Below, in pieces: positions 35,271 through 46,795 of a stretch of 64,000 nucleotides of DNA. Every line of letters starts with the position of its first letter. Position 1 is the stretch's first letter. Origin of the DNA: Gloeophyllum trabeum ATCC 11539 (lineage: Eukaryota > Basidiomycota > Agaricomycetes > Gloeophyllales > Gloeophyllaceae); the NCBI RefSeq assembly GCF_000344685.1, contig NW_006920411.1, positions 3,203,308 through 3,267,307 of the forward strand, written 5' to 3'. The notes under the pieces are model-generated. The model saw nothing but the letters and a program-made list of their open reading frames with translations, ran no database searches and had not been told where the DNA came from. A program made the translations under genes and the position numbers.

Positions 35271-35823
35271 AATGCCTCGACAGAGGGAAACGACTCGTCT
35301 TGCCTCTGTCTGGCAGTCCCTCAGGCTATCATCTGGAGCGAAGGCTAGTCGAGCACCCGCAGGCCTTGCTTGCTTCTCAGGATACTGTACAGCTCGTCTT
35401 TGGCTCGTCTGAGAGGGCAAGGAGCGGTTAGTACCATTTTCACTATCTCTGGAATTGGCGATATTATTGACGTTCGCGCCGCATTGTCCGTGTCACGCCT
35501 TGCAGGTACGTACAGAAGTGCCCAATCTCCCTCCGCTTCTAGCACTAGCAATCAGTGCCATGGCACATAGGGTTCCTTGACCGACACGTGTGGGGTCCCG
35601 TGTCTGACAGCGTCTCTCGTGCTTTCGGCTCGGTGCTTTCTATAAGGGAATCTTCTACGTATAGGGCTTGACAGATTCTAATATGACACTAGGGTCTGAA
35701 AAAAACACGACGATCTTCGAAGCTGAGCAGGGTCTTGCTGTCTCCTAAGCTCACCTTCATATGAGAACCTGTTGAAAGAACTGTATTCACCGCTCCTCCC
35801 ATTTCCCTCAGTCCGAACCATAC
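35271..35823. other. Intergenic between SDR copies
   Basis: About 550 bp with no gene. It should contain the copy 1 3' end and the copy 2 promoter. Confidence 0.5.
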
Positions 35824-36995
35824 ATGAGTTTCCGTCGAGTTGCGATAGTCACCGGTGCCGCGCAGGGAATTGGGCGTGCCATCGCTCTTAGGTTCGCGAA
35901 GGACGGCATGAACGTCGCTGTCTGTGACCTCCCGTCGAAGCAGCCTGGGCTCGAGGCTGTAGTACAAGACATACAGGCGCACGGTCGGACCGCCATGGCG
36001 TTGCACGCTGATGTGGCAGTAGAGAAAGATGTGAGCAACATGGTCGATATCGTTGCGGGCAAGCTAGGTGGACTCGATGTGGTAAGCGACAAATCACAAT
36101 TCGAAAGGGATGCAACGCTTACCTGTTCATAGATGGTGGCTAATGCTGGCATAGCCATCAAAAAATCGTTCCTGGAGAGTACGTATGTAACCGGCTGTAT
36201 TTTCCCTGCATCCTGAAATCCCTATAGCGACACTGGAAGACTTAGATACTATGTCCTCGGTCAACTTCAAAGGAGTATTCCTATGCTATAAAGCCGCTGC
36301 GCGGGTCATGATTGCGCAGAACCGTGGAGGAAGGATAATAGGTAGCATTCCGAGAATCATACAACAGCCACAATTCAAAAGTTGCATTATTAGGTGCTTC
36401 TTCTGTAGCAGGAAAAATGGGTACGATAATCGAGACAGCACTTACGTTTCTGACCATCTGAAGCTAGGCCTGCCGGAGTTGACCGCTTACTGTGCGAGCA
36501 AATTTGCGGTTCGAGCACTAACTCAAACCGCCGGTGAGTCGCCATCACAAGACCTCGGGTGGGTACCTCATTGCTTGGTTTGCAGCCATATAATTCGGGC
36601 GCTTTGGTATCACGGTCAATGCATACGCACCCGGCCTAATTGATACGCCAATGAGTAAGTGCACGAGAATCTATGACACCAATTATCACCCGCTCACAAT
36701 TTTCTCCTCGCAGTGCACAACGCGGTGCGCCGTGGTCTCGACGTGAAATCGGTTAGTGCATGATAACGGTTTCCGCTTGATACGCCATCTGAATGCCATG
36801 CTAGCTCGGAGCGCGTGCGATACTCGCAAGGCCCGGAGAGCCCGAGGAAATTGCGAACGCTGTCTCTTTCCTAGCATCGAAGGAATCTAGTTTCATAACA
36901 GGTGCGGTTCACTGATACTTCTTCATGAAAGGCGAGGCCGACGTCTATTCACAGGTCAAACAATTTCGGTGGACGGAGGGGCGCATTTTGATTGA
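35824..36995 (+). pseudogene. Short-chain dehydrogenase/reductase, copy 2, one nonsense codon
   Basis: Nine exons (35824-36081, 36133-36178, 36228-36341, 36394-36420, 36468-36533, 36586-36654, 36714-36751, 36805-36901, 36955-36995) close in phase to 252 codons, the normal SDR length. Landmarks: VTGAAQGIGRAIAL (nucleotide binding), MVANAGIAI, SVNFKGVFL, ASSVAGKMG with the catalytic Ser, YCASKFAVRALTQ with catalytic Tyr and Lys, TVNAYAPG, GEPEEIANAVSFLAS and ITGQTISVDGG. The family interconverts ketones and alcohols with NAD(P)H. A single TAA at 36591-36593 (codon 173) stands where copy 1 has GAA-TTC (Glu-Phe), so a one-base G to T change truncates the protein just past the active site. Everything else is intact, so the loss is recent or an error in the sequence. 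Confidence 0.85.
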
Positions 36996-37318
36996 GTCAA
37001 ATGTATAAGCGTGGAGATGAGCGAAAACTTAGGGCTGGTCTGTACCCTACCGATGATAACACTGGGTACGGTATCACTGACAGGACAACATAACTGTCGT
37101 CCCTCGTTCCACGAATGCTGCTATATACTGGGCAAGCCTACACACTATCGATCCTGCAAGCCATGGGCGTCCGACTCGAGCAAAGGTCTCAGAAGATCTA
37201 GCACCCTACGCTCTTGTGCTGTTCGCTGAGCGCACTGGATGAGACCGGATGGTGTTTGAGTGTGACAGATTTCCGCTTCTTGCATGACAGGAGTTATTAT
37301 TGGCAGCATGCTCAGGTC

Positions 37319-37391
37319 GCCGGGATAGCTCAGCTGGGAGAGCAACAGACTGAAGTTCTGGAGGTCCCGTGTTCAATCCACGGTCCTGGCA
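37319..37391 (+). tRNA. tRNA-Phe (GAA)
   Basis: A 73 nt cloverleaf. The acceptor stem GCCGGGA pairs with TCCTGGC plus discriminator A. D-arm GCTC...GAGC, anticodon loop CTGAAGT with anticodon GAA, T-arm CCGTG-TTCAATC-CACGG. The first anticodon-stem pair is A-G. No intron. Internal A and B boxes are good, and a TTTT terminator follows 10 bp later. An identical gene lies on the other strand at 44386-44458. Confidence 0.95.
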
Positions 37392-37401
37392 TTCCTCTAG
37401 C

Positions 37402-37405
37402 TTTT
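37402..37405 (+). terminator. Pol III terminator of tRNA-Phe
   Basis: TTTT run 10 bp after the tRNA end. Confidence 0.5.
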
Positions 37406-37669
37406 GTTGATCCGGCCCGGAAAAGTACAGAGCGGCCGGAGGACGAAAGACTTGAGGAACGGAAGCGATGGCTGGGTTCGCATGCAATACAGCACTATAA
37501 TAGGAACAGGATTGATGTTCAGCTACCTTGCAGGTTCACTATATATGAGCAGATATGAGCGTCACGTTCCCACTTATACGTACGTTATTACTGTGCTATG
37601 TCATGTAGAGCTGCTCACCGCTATTATCTATTCGTCTGTAATCTAAGGGCGCGATGGCATCCCAATTGG

Positions 37670-38578
37670 TCATTGTCCTCCGACCAGACTGTCCACAAAC
37701 GCAGCAAATGAATCTTGTACTTCGTCCGCAGGGACGACACCTGGTTTTGACTCGTCCCCAGGGCGATACTTTCCGGTTTTTACTGGGAACATAAAGCGTC
37801 AGCATCAACTTCTCGAGTATGTCCTGCATAGAATCAACTCACCTAATACCCTCCAGAATCCCAACTCGACCGCCCCGTCACCTAGATCAGCTTCGATATC
37901 ATCACCGATAATAGCAATTCTTCCCGAATCGGGGATTTGCATACTACTGACGACGGTCTGGAAGAACTCTGTCGAAGGTTTGCCTAGTACTTCCACGTTC
38001 ACGCCGGAAGCGTGTTCCAAAGCCGTTACGAAAGGACCAGGACCGAGCGAGAGTTCCCCATCGGGCGAGCGAATGTATTTCGCTCTGTGCGTCGCGAGGA
38101 AGGGAACTGGGCTGGGCGATGGGGAGACGAGGGTACGGAAAGCTGTATTGAGAGTGTCGTAGGTGAAACGCTCCGGAGCAAGCCCGACCACAACCGAGTC
38201 GTATGATTGAGTGTCGTCATTGGACGCTTGAGAGTAAAACGGGAGGGCTGAGGCGCACTCTTGGATGGCAGACTCAGTCAGGATGAAGTACGGCTTCTTC
38301 AAGCCCTTGCTTGTTAGGGCGCGCTTCACTGCTCCTATACTCGTCCAGACTTCTTCCTGCTCCCCGTTATTGCCAGGTCGTACTTCAAAGCCCATACGCC
38401 GCAAGCGGTCCTTTAGATCATTCGTCGACTCCTTACTCGTATTAGTGCAGAAGCGGAAAGGAATGTTCAATTGCCGCAGTTTCTGGACGGCGGAGACTGC
38501 GCGAGGGACTGGATCGGAGCCGATATGTAGTGTGCCAGACAAATCTATGAGAAGGGCGACAATTTGAGGACGAGGCAT
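37670..38578 (-). CDS. HAD-superfamily phosphatase, HDHD2-like
   Basis: Two exons on the minus strand, 38578-37843 and 37782-37670, with a 60 bp GT-AG intron, give 282 residues. Motif I is LLIDLSGTLHIG near residue 10, the DLSGT form typical of the HDHD2/LHPP branch. Motif II is FRFCTNTSKES, the cap follows, the Lys motif is EVLGKPSTEFF, and motif IV is AIIGDDIEADLGDG, with the acidic pair that binds magnesium. After the intron comes LVKTGKYRPGDES, a conserved C-terminal block of this branch. The enzyme should hydrolyse small phosphomonoesters through an aspartyl-phosphate; the substrate is unknown. The start ATG at 38578 precedes the motif by nine residues, as in relatives. Confidence 0.9.
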
Positions 38579-39209
38579 ATTAGCATGCGAGCGACTTCAG
38601 GATCAGATAAATATTCTACGAGGAGGAAGATAAGAGTGTGGCTGTGGCGTGGGACGCTAGAACTTCCAAAATGGGACGTATGTTTGTCAAAGAGCCGTTG
38701 TCACTTCCAGATGGCAAGTCAACTCTCGAGAACTACTAGTAGTGGATGTGAGCTCCAGATCGGTGCTCTCTGTATGTGCGAACACTGCCTTATCAGGGTG
38801 AGCATAACGTTTGTGGAAGACAGCGTCAAACTGTTATTATTGTAGGCTATGTGTTCTGAACTTGCCTCGGGCCATAGTACAGTACACGAGCTGCACGTAC
38901 TTGATATTTACTTTGGCAGACCCTCAGAGGCAGTGGTGCAAAGCTGCTTTCGATTCCACGTACATGACTAGGCTAGCAAAGATCGCAGCGAAGTTCCCCA
39001 CCTCTGAAGGCGGTTTTTCTCTCCTGCCATCTCTAACATTGCATAAACCCTGTCCGCATTCTCGTAACTCGTACACAAAAGAACGGACAGCAGTTAACGC
39101 CAGGGAACCTCTCGGGTTCCGCTTAAGGCAGGACCACTTCCGTGATAGATGCCCAACCCCTAAAATAGCACGAACGATCAGAAACGCATACGGATAGAGT
39201 TTGACCTTC
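38579..39209. other. Intergenic
   Basis: About 630 bp with short frames only; probably contains the promoter of the HAD gene and the 3' region of the methyltransferase gene, both on the minus strand. Confidence 0.5.
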
Positions 39210-41025
39210 TTACCTGGTGGCGTGTACTTCCTTGATCTTCAGACCGGCCGACTCGACCATCTCCTTGAGCTGCGGCAACGTCCTCTCGAACGCTACACGG
39301 TCCCTACATCAGATTGATGCTATGAACGCAGGAATGATAGCACATACTATTGCACATGGCGGTCAAGGCGACGTTGACCTGGTGCGGGATCCGGCTGGCC
39401 TCGCCGAAGTCCGCAGGAATGAAAGGCGGGGGAGGGATCGGTTTGTAAATCCCCACTTTCTCTTCGCTCTCCAAACTCTCCTTTGCCGACGGACCAGACG
39501 TCGAAAGGAACCCGGGCTGGATGATGGTATCAATGACGAGGAGGACGGATCCCGGCGACTCCTTGAGCGCATCACGCATCTGAGCCAGCATACGCGCGCC
39601 CTCGGATGTCGGCCAGTCATGCAGAACTGCAAGAGACCAATCGTTAGTATAAGATACAGACCAAGGCAGGGCGAAAGATGGGAGGAATCCTCCGTACCTC
39701 GTTGCATGACAAAGACATACGTGCCAGTGCCTTTCCTCCTCTGCGGCTTGAAGAAATCTTGTTCCTCGAAAACAACGCGACCGGTCAAGCCCTTGGACGC
39801 GATGAACGGCTCCGCAGCGGCGCGCGTCTCGGGTAAATCCTGGACGACGAACTGCTTGATCGAAGGGTATCTGAGGTTTGTCTAAGTCAGCACTCTGGTG
39901 TGGGCTGATGGCACCAGCCAGACATTTCGGGAATTCTCACCTAGCTGCCAGGGAGCAGCACAGCGTTCCCTGTCCACCACCGACGTCGACGATGGCATCC
40001 TTCCCGGCTGCGATCTCAGCCCATGGGAAATCGGCCGCGACACCTGGATCAGAGGTCGGACCGACCGCACCCATCCTAAGGCGGAGAAACACTATGAGCG
40101 GCGCTCATCTCGTATAAAGAGCGACTGACGCCAAACCAAACTTCTCTGCCTCTCCCGGGTACTTCGCCAACCAGCCGTCGGCGCCGAAGTAAGGCAACTC
40201 GGTCTTGTACGCGATGTTCCACGCCGTATGGTGCGGGTCAGTGGCAAACCGGAATTCCTTGGAGGGGTTATTGATGTGCTCAGGCAGTGCGCAGGAGATG
40301 CGATGGAACATCTCGTTCCTGACACGGAATTGGTATACAACGAATCAAACGACAACAGGATCGAGAAGCTTACATGAACGTGATGAGGTGCCAACCGGGC
40401 TGCGACTTCTGGACGAGCAGGGAGCGACGGTTGTTAGCGAAGTAACCGGGTTTACTCTCTCGGAACCAGTTCTGAGAGACCAGTAACCTCAAAACGCGTT
40501 CTAAACATAGGATTAATACCGAGGATCGCAGGCCGAGGAGGACGTTTAAGGAAAGGTACATACCAAGTTTGGCAGCATCAACTTCCGTCCTCTTTGCAAT
40601 CTCGTCCACGGTGAGGCCAACCTCGGGATCAGGGCAGGCAACCAGGATATCCGCTATTCCGAGATCCGCTGCAAGGCGGATGGCCGCGGACTCTAGGGTC
40701 ATCCATGTATTTCCTCCGACTGCATCATAGGGACTCTCGAGCAGGTATTTGATCAGGTTCTACGCCGTTTTGGCACGAATAAGCGATAAAGGGCCGACAT
40801 CAGGGTCAAAGTAGAACGTACGCATGCAGCTACGCCAGTCCTCCTCGCCTCGTACATGGCAGGGGATGGGATGTACGAGATGTCATCGATGGGATGAGGT
40901 TTGGAGGTTGTCAGGGACGGCTCCGGAAGTTGCTGCTTCTCCAGTTCAGCTTTGAAGGTATCGATGGCAGCATTGAGCGTCTCCTGCAAGCTCTTCAGCT
41001 GCGAGAGTTGTTGTGTAGCGGACAT
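39210..41025 (-). CDS. COMT-type SAM-dependent O-methyltransferase
   Basis: Eight exons on the minus strand (41025-40822, 40759-40564, 40500-40374, 40318-40130, 40075-39941, 39870-39698, 39626-39348, 39292-39210) sum to 461 residues with all phases closing. The N-terminal helical and winged-helix dimerisation part includes WMTLESAAIRLAADLGIADI and VDEIAKRTEVDAAKLERVLR. The SAM-binding domain has AIVDVGGGQGTL, then FVVQDLPET and VVFEEQDFF. VLHDWPTSEGARML carries the His of the HDW motif that serves as catalytic base in plant-type O-methyltransferases. It should methylate a hydroxyl on a small aromatic or polyketide-like molecule, in the cytosol. An internal segment of about 25 residues (SGPSAKESLESEEKVG) before the last helices is an insertion relative to plant enzymes. 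The last intron boundary (39293-39347) was chosen for its consensus donor and correct phase. Confidence 0.9.
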
Positions 41026-42365
41026 CAGGACGGATGAGGGAGATGTATTGCTAGGCAGTTGTGGGGACTAATGGGGGTACACACGCCGACGGTTTTGAGG
41101 AGGGCCAGGCCATCTTCCGAACACCTGCCGAGGGCACACATACGACTAGAAGCAATACACGGAAAATCAACTTGGCTTCTAGACGACAACGCGGCGTCGG
41201 GGTGACAAAGCGTGAAGCAAACTGCGTCCTCAAGCGAATGCCGAATATCTGAAGTTGCCTATCTGGGGAAGGTACCTTTTTGAAATTTGGTTCCGTGCCT
41301 TGGCCACATTGGCACCGCAGTCGGGGACAACCCTCGTAACGATCTTGCAAGTGTCTCCGATCGCAATTCATGACCTTGTTCATTATAATTACCCCAGCTG
41401 CGAGACTCGGACGGGAGCTTGAGTCGAGCAACTTCGTCAAGCCCCCTACAGTTCACCAGGCAGGACGATAACTCTCCTTGTTCAGGTTGTCAACCATGAG
41501 CAAGAAGCAGAAGCGACCACATTAGAAGTCTAGCTTTGGGGTTCAAGAATATGTGGTCTCAATCTGATGTGGCAAGCGCCCCGGTGAGTCCTGTATCAAC
41601 GGCACCATCACTAAATATTCGCATAAACAATGGAAGCGATATCATGCGGTGCCAGACTGTCAGTTTCTAGCGGTGTAACAAACGCAGGTCACCATTTTTC
41701 GTCCGGGTTTCAACGTTGCATCCACTAGCGCGAGAATGGACTGGGCCACAGCAAAGGGCCCGCACACAAACTAGTACCAAACCAGCGACGGAGGGCAATA
41801 TATGCCAATCATCTTGCAGTATTGGTGGGCACTCGTCATTCACTTCAATTGGCGCATGCTTCCGTACGACATACATACATACGCTCCACTGATGGGAAGG
41901 ACGGACGACTCGGCGGTCAGAGCATCCACATGATATATCGTGGCGAGACTACTTGGAAAACGCCCAAAGCTTCTGTTCATCCTCGAGACCGGGGCTCGTC
42001 TGTCTGCTGCATGCAGGCCAAGGTTGTTTGTTTAGGGTTGCTGATTTGATGGCCTGGTAATCGTGTATGGTTGCCGTCGGTATCCACGTGCTCCAATCTG
42101 CAACGGTGCCGACGGAGAAGCATCTCGGAAGGAAAGAGATGTCCCTGATACCGAGATTGTAGCCCGATCTAAGTCGCGAACAATAGGCCGAGGCAGAGGC
42201 AAGGAAGCAGCGGCGTTGGTTCTCGCTGCAATATGATGTGTGTTCCAGAAGCGCGCGGCTGCAATTTACCATTTCAGCTCGAGAGCCAGTCAGATGTAAA
42301 GTCCAATGCTCATATATATTCCAACTAAACGCATCTGAACGAGACGCCTGGTCCAATCGTGTATC
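41026..42365. other. 1.3 kb between divergent genes
   Basis: Lies between the start of the methyltransferase gene (minus) and the DUF6534 gene (plus), so it should hold both promoters. No gene or element recognised. Confidence 0.5.
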
Positions 42366-44031
42366 ATGGGGGCTTTCGATACCACCATTGGTGAGCTTCG
42401 CTCCTCGCATCATCATCACTTTTAACTGTCCGTTATACCACGCTCAGGCATTCTCCTTCTTGGTATCTTCTGTGCGTCTCCCTTTCCCCCCTTCACGAAG
42501 CTCTTTCTCTGATGCTGATTGCTTCGTCTAGTCAACACTTACCTGTACGGTCTTGTGTCATGGCAATTCCTGACGTACGCCAACACGAGTGAGTACATGC
42601 CTTCGGCAGACCGGAATTGGCAGGCTCTAACAACGATTGTCCGAATCGTTAGAGTTCAATGACCCGTGGAGAGTCAAGTGAGTTCTCGACCTGCGTATTA
42701 CGCAGCTCGTGCCTTACGACGATCGCTCCTCCAGGGCAGTTGTCGGCTCGCTATTTGTCCTCGATACGGTGCACACCATTGTGTACGAGTATTCCCTTAA
42801 CCTTCATGTTCCCGTTCCAATGACGTGACTTCAGGGGCGTCTACAATGCATGGAGACTCTGGTAAGTGGATGGGATGCTTTGGCGTGTCCATAATTCCCT
42901 GAGCTAAAGCTGCCGCTAGCGTAGCGAACTTCGGCAACCCTGCGGTGATCCTGAGTAGGTTCGAGGGTCTCCTACCCGCTTTCGGCTACTGACAATGTTA
43001 TAGCTGTTGGGTGGGAGATTCCCTTTACGGCTATAGCGACTTCTTTCGCTGCGATCATCACCCAGTTCTTCCTCGCTGACCGGTGAGTGCCGCCGCTTCC
43101 CGCATTGCAAATGGACCGCGCATACTCACGATGTGTCTTACCCCGTAGAGTGTTCCGCCTCACGAAGAGCTGGGTGCTCACCGGGACAATCTGCACCCTA
43201 AGTCTCGTCGGCTTCGTCTCGGGTGTTGTTGCTGGGATCCGTTCTGGGATTATACAGGAGTAAGTCCGCCGCGCATTGCCCAGTGATGATCTTATCGTTC
43301 CCCTTGCTAGTGTTGCCGGCTTCGGTGTCCTCGCTCCGCTGGTTATCTGCTGGCTAGGTTTCCAGACAGCCGCTGATTTGTCTATCACATGTATGGTAAC
43401 TCATGTCCCCCTCCGCCTATTCCTGACAGCATGCTCCAGTCGTTCTTTCTTGGGCTTTATACCGATCCCGGGGCGGTATACAGAGGACTAACAGGATCCT
43501 CAACCGCCTAATCCGCGGTGCGGTGCAGACAGGTCTCTTCGCATCCATCTTCGCACTCGGAGACCTCTTCGGATTTTTGCTGCATCGGCAGACGAATCTG
43601 TATGCGATGTTCGCGTATCCGATAGGTCGCATCTATACGAACGTAAGATTCCCAGTCATTGCCTCGTGTACTCCCCTCTCACTCCCAAGTTCTTTGACGT
43701 AGACCCTCCTGGATACTCTCAACGGCCGCACATCCTTAGCAAGCATGAACGGCTCTGGTGTCGAGTTTGATACAGAGGTATACTTCCCTCAGTGCATGCA
43801 CTCTCGAGCCTGTTCTCAGTCCTCACAAAACAGAGCAACGGTTTACGATTCCGAGGAACCACCAGATCAGCGTTGGATACCAATGCCAATATTCGGTTGC
43901 AGCAAGTACACGTCATGCGGGACGTCGTAACAATCACGGATGCCGAGGACACCTCGAAACATAGCGATGATAAAATGCATCGACCAGACGATCCTGCAGG
44001 GGTATTTACTCATAGTACGAAGGCCGTGTGA
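42366..44031 (+). CDS. DUF6534-type multi-pass membrane protein
   Basis: Thirteen exons, several only 24-57 nt: 42366-42390, 42448-42471, 42532-42588, 42653-42677, 42735-42782, 42835-42861, 42920-42954, 43004-43082, 43149-43259, 43311-43390, 43440-43642, 43703-43777, 43834-44031. They close to 328 residues. The protein opens MGAFDTTIGILLLGIFFNTY and shows about seven hydrophobic segments with family landmarks: LFVLDTVHTI, NFGNPA, FFLADRVFRL, TNRILNRLIRGAVQTG and NTLLDTLNGR. The C-terminal tail of about 85 residues is hydrophilic. This family is abundant in mushrooms; its function is unknown, though its membrane topology resembles a receptor or transporter. All introns are GT-AG, 49-66 bp. Confidence 0.88.
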
Positions 44032-44377
44032 AAAGATAGCTGGCGGTCCGTTAAGTTTCATATTCTGTCCTGCGGTATGGCGTAGCATTCCACTCAGCCT
44101 GGTGGCTTGTCGCGTCTCTTTTTTGCCTGACAAGCAGCATCAGCATGGGCATCGTCAGATAATGGCTCCTGTACGTTTGATATTGCAATAGACCGTCTTC
44201 ATATGTCTCCTGAAAGATGACGTTCCAGAGCGACTGCGCCAGGGAGGTTTGATGCACAAGCGCTCAGGAAAGGCTGTCACTGAAACGAACCGCGCAGCAA
44301 CCATGCCACCATGCGTGTAAGCACTGTCGTAGAGGTCAAGAACACAGGCAAAATCAGAGTGTAGAGTATTGAAAATT

Positions 44378-44381
44378 AAAA
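44378..44381 (-). terminator. Pol III terminator of second tRNA-Phe
   Basis: AAAA on the plus strand, TTTT downstream of the minus-strand tRNA. Confidence 0.5.
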
Positions 44382-44385
44382 CCTA

Positions 44386-44458
44386 TGCCAGGACCGTGGA
44401 TTGAACACGGGACCTCCAGAACTTCAGTCTGTTGCTCTCCCAGCTGAGCTATCCCGGC
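44386..44458 (-). tRNA. tRNA-Phe (GAA), second identical copy
   Basis: Reverse complement of the 73 nt gene at 37319-37391, identical over the full length, with the same A-G mismatch at the top of the anticodon stem and no intron. TTTT follows on the minus strand. Confidence 0.95.
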
Positions 44459-45021
44459 ACTGTCATGATCTGTATTGTATGTAGTTGAGATCTGCTACAC
44501 AGTCAAACGCCATCTCGAGACGATGTCGCTCTCGATGATATCATCCTTTGATTCTCCGAGGTGCTCCTCCATCTCCTTCTAGCTGCCTCTCTGGACCTTG
44601 ACATTAACAACGTCTCGCTACTGTCAAGATATGAGTGCTCAAGCGTCAAATCTCTCCGAGCAGGACATCGATACTAGGGTCTTGGTAGCACTATTGGTTA
44701 CAATACCGGTGCTATAGGACTGTTCGATTTCCCGTGCGGTCAGTACGCGACCTCTGAAAACCGGAGTGCAATACTACTTGGGCTCGATGGTACGACGCGG
44801 ATTGTAGTACTAGCACTGTGCAAATTGGGTATTGCCATAACGCCGTATGACCTTCGCCGCCTGGCCTGCTGTGCACTGTCGATGACAGTGATCATCACGC
44901 CAGACGATAATGGTCCCGAGGCGCTGTGTCCCGACCCTGCCTGTCTCGAGCATCCATCTGGCGCTGTGCTTCCGTACTTCTGCTGTGGATATACCTTCTG
45001 GAGTAGTGCCACATCGTCGCA
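44459..45021. other. Intergenic
   Basis: About 560 bp upstream of the ubiquitin-like-domain gene. No gene recognised. Confidence 0.5.
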
Positions 45022-46323
45022 ATGTCCGTACTTTTCACATTTGGCTCCTTTGGGGACGTCGTCACTCTACTACAACTCGCTACGTCTGTGATTACTCAAC
45101 TTGCAAGCACAAGGGGCTCTTCCGAGCGCTATAGCGACCTCTTACTGGAGCTGAACAATTTATTGGGATCAATTTCAAGGCTCCGGCAGGACCTCCAGGA
45201 TGCATGCAGACGTGCAGCGATGCCGGGCTACAACGAGTCGCACCGGGATATCGAGGCAAGAATCGCCCACTGTCGAGTATCTCTTGGAAAAATGCAGCGA
45301 AATATCATCTGGCATCAGTCGCGGTTGAAGTTGCGATCTCCTGAGGAATGGCAGGATTTATGGCGAAGAGCGGGTTGGCTGTTGTTCGGAGAGAAAGAGC
45401 TGCAGAGATACAGAGAACAGGTACAGAGGCACCGAGAATCTATCGACTTTGCACTATCCATTCTGAATCAGTGAGTATGCTACGGCCTAGACTCGGCCTT
45501 CCTGGACGGACGGTTTAACTTCTGTGACAACAAATGGATATCTGATACAGGACTACTCTGGAAGAGACACATCACTGAGTGGTGACTGCAGGTTCTGCAC
45601 TCGACGACGTGCGCGCGATAACTGAATCCATGCGGTGTGAGTTGAAGATGGTGCTCTCCAAGGTGCTTGAGACGCGGAAGGCTTCACCGCGTTTCGTCGG
45701 CTACCCCTGGGAAGGCGGGCGCACCTGTGATCAGCGCCCTTTGACGTTGAGGGATCCATTTGGAAGGCAGTTCCTCCTTCCCGTGGAGTTCTGCTCAGAA
45801 TGGCGGGTACGTCATAGCCTTTTCCCCAATCATTGTAAGACTTCTCCCCGACACTGGGTATTACTAGGTACTTAGAGGTATAATGGAAGTGGCGCTCGAA
45901 GGTCCTTGGCAGTCCGTCGTTGGCGAGATGGGTTACAATGGGCAGCTTCCACTTGCCTCGTATCATACCTGGAGCTTTGATGCGGTTAAAGGGAAGGACA
46001 CGTCCGTGATGTGGTCGCCGTTGACGGTAGAACAACGAGCGTACCTACGGCATAAGGAAGGGCGTATCTCGGTTTTTGCGACCGGTATCACGGAGAATGT
46101 AGGACAACTCTCATCCGACTTGTGTGGCGATATCTCTCTGGACGTGTGGAGAACTGCGGATTATCTCCGCATGTCAATCTATGTCGACTGGATAACACAT
46201 TACGATTGCGGGGAAGAGTGGGATAAACCTTGGCCAATGCTGTCTATATTGGAGGATCATATCACCCGGTGGGTCGACTCGTATGTTTGCTATGGAATTC
46301 CTCGAAATAAAACCTTGCAGTGA
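45022..46323 (+). pseudogene. Ubiquitin-like-domain family gene with in-frame stop
   Basis: Three exons, 45022-45470, 45551-45806 and 45868-46323, close in phase to 387 codons. The start MSVLFTFGSFGDVVTLLQL is the typical opening of a mushroom-specific family annotated with a ubiquitin-like domain. After a helical region come PRFVGYPWEGG, RPLTLRDPFGRQFLLPVEFC, the core of the domain, and then a C-terminal part (PWQSVVGEMGYN, SVMWSPLTVEQRAYLRHKEG) of unknown role. A TGA at 45576-45578 (codon 159) lies in the middle exon directly before VVTAGSALDDVRAITES. The other splice phases leave no alternative around it. It is most simply a CGA to TGA change, so the gene is likely inactive or truncated. 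Function of intact relatives is not known. Confidence 0.65.
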
Positions 46324-46795
46324 CGATGGCTTGCGCTGGAACCTGCAACTCATCCCTCTAATCGAAGGCTAGTGGGACGTTCGCCGTCTAAGACGGGCGC
46401 CCTTGGTATGAAGCTCTCGCAGAACAATTCGCCGGCGCATCCATGACGTGATAAACATCGTGGGTCGAATTATACATAGATTGCGGTGAGAGAGACCGCC
46501 CTCATACAGTAACTCCATGTACGGCTTCCTGATCAATCTTGCACGCTGTTAACAGTGCCTAGCGCGCTTGAGCTCAACGTTGTTGTTTGAGTTGAATGCT
46601 GGGGCTTGGAGTCAAACCTGAAGGTTAATCCTCGACGTCTGGTCCTCTCCTGCTGGTATGTGTGCACAAGCTAATCCTATGCTCGTCTCAGCTTCGGCTT
46701 CGGGGTATGTTTAGCACGCTTCCAAATGGCTTCGCTTTGGATATTCTATCCGAGAAGCGCACGACTTTCTCTATCGATGGTTATATCCGGACAAA
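46324..46795. other. Intergenic
   Basis: About 470 bp upstream of the prenyl synthase gene; no gene or clear TATA element seen. Confidence 0.5.
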
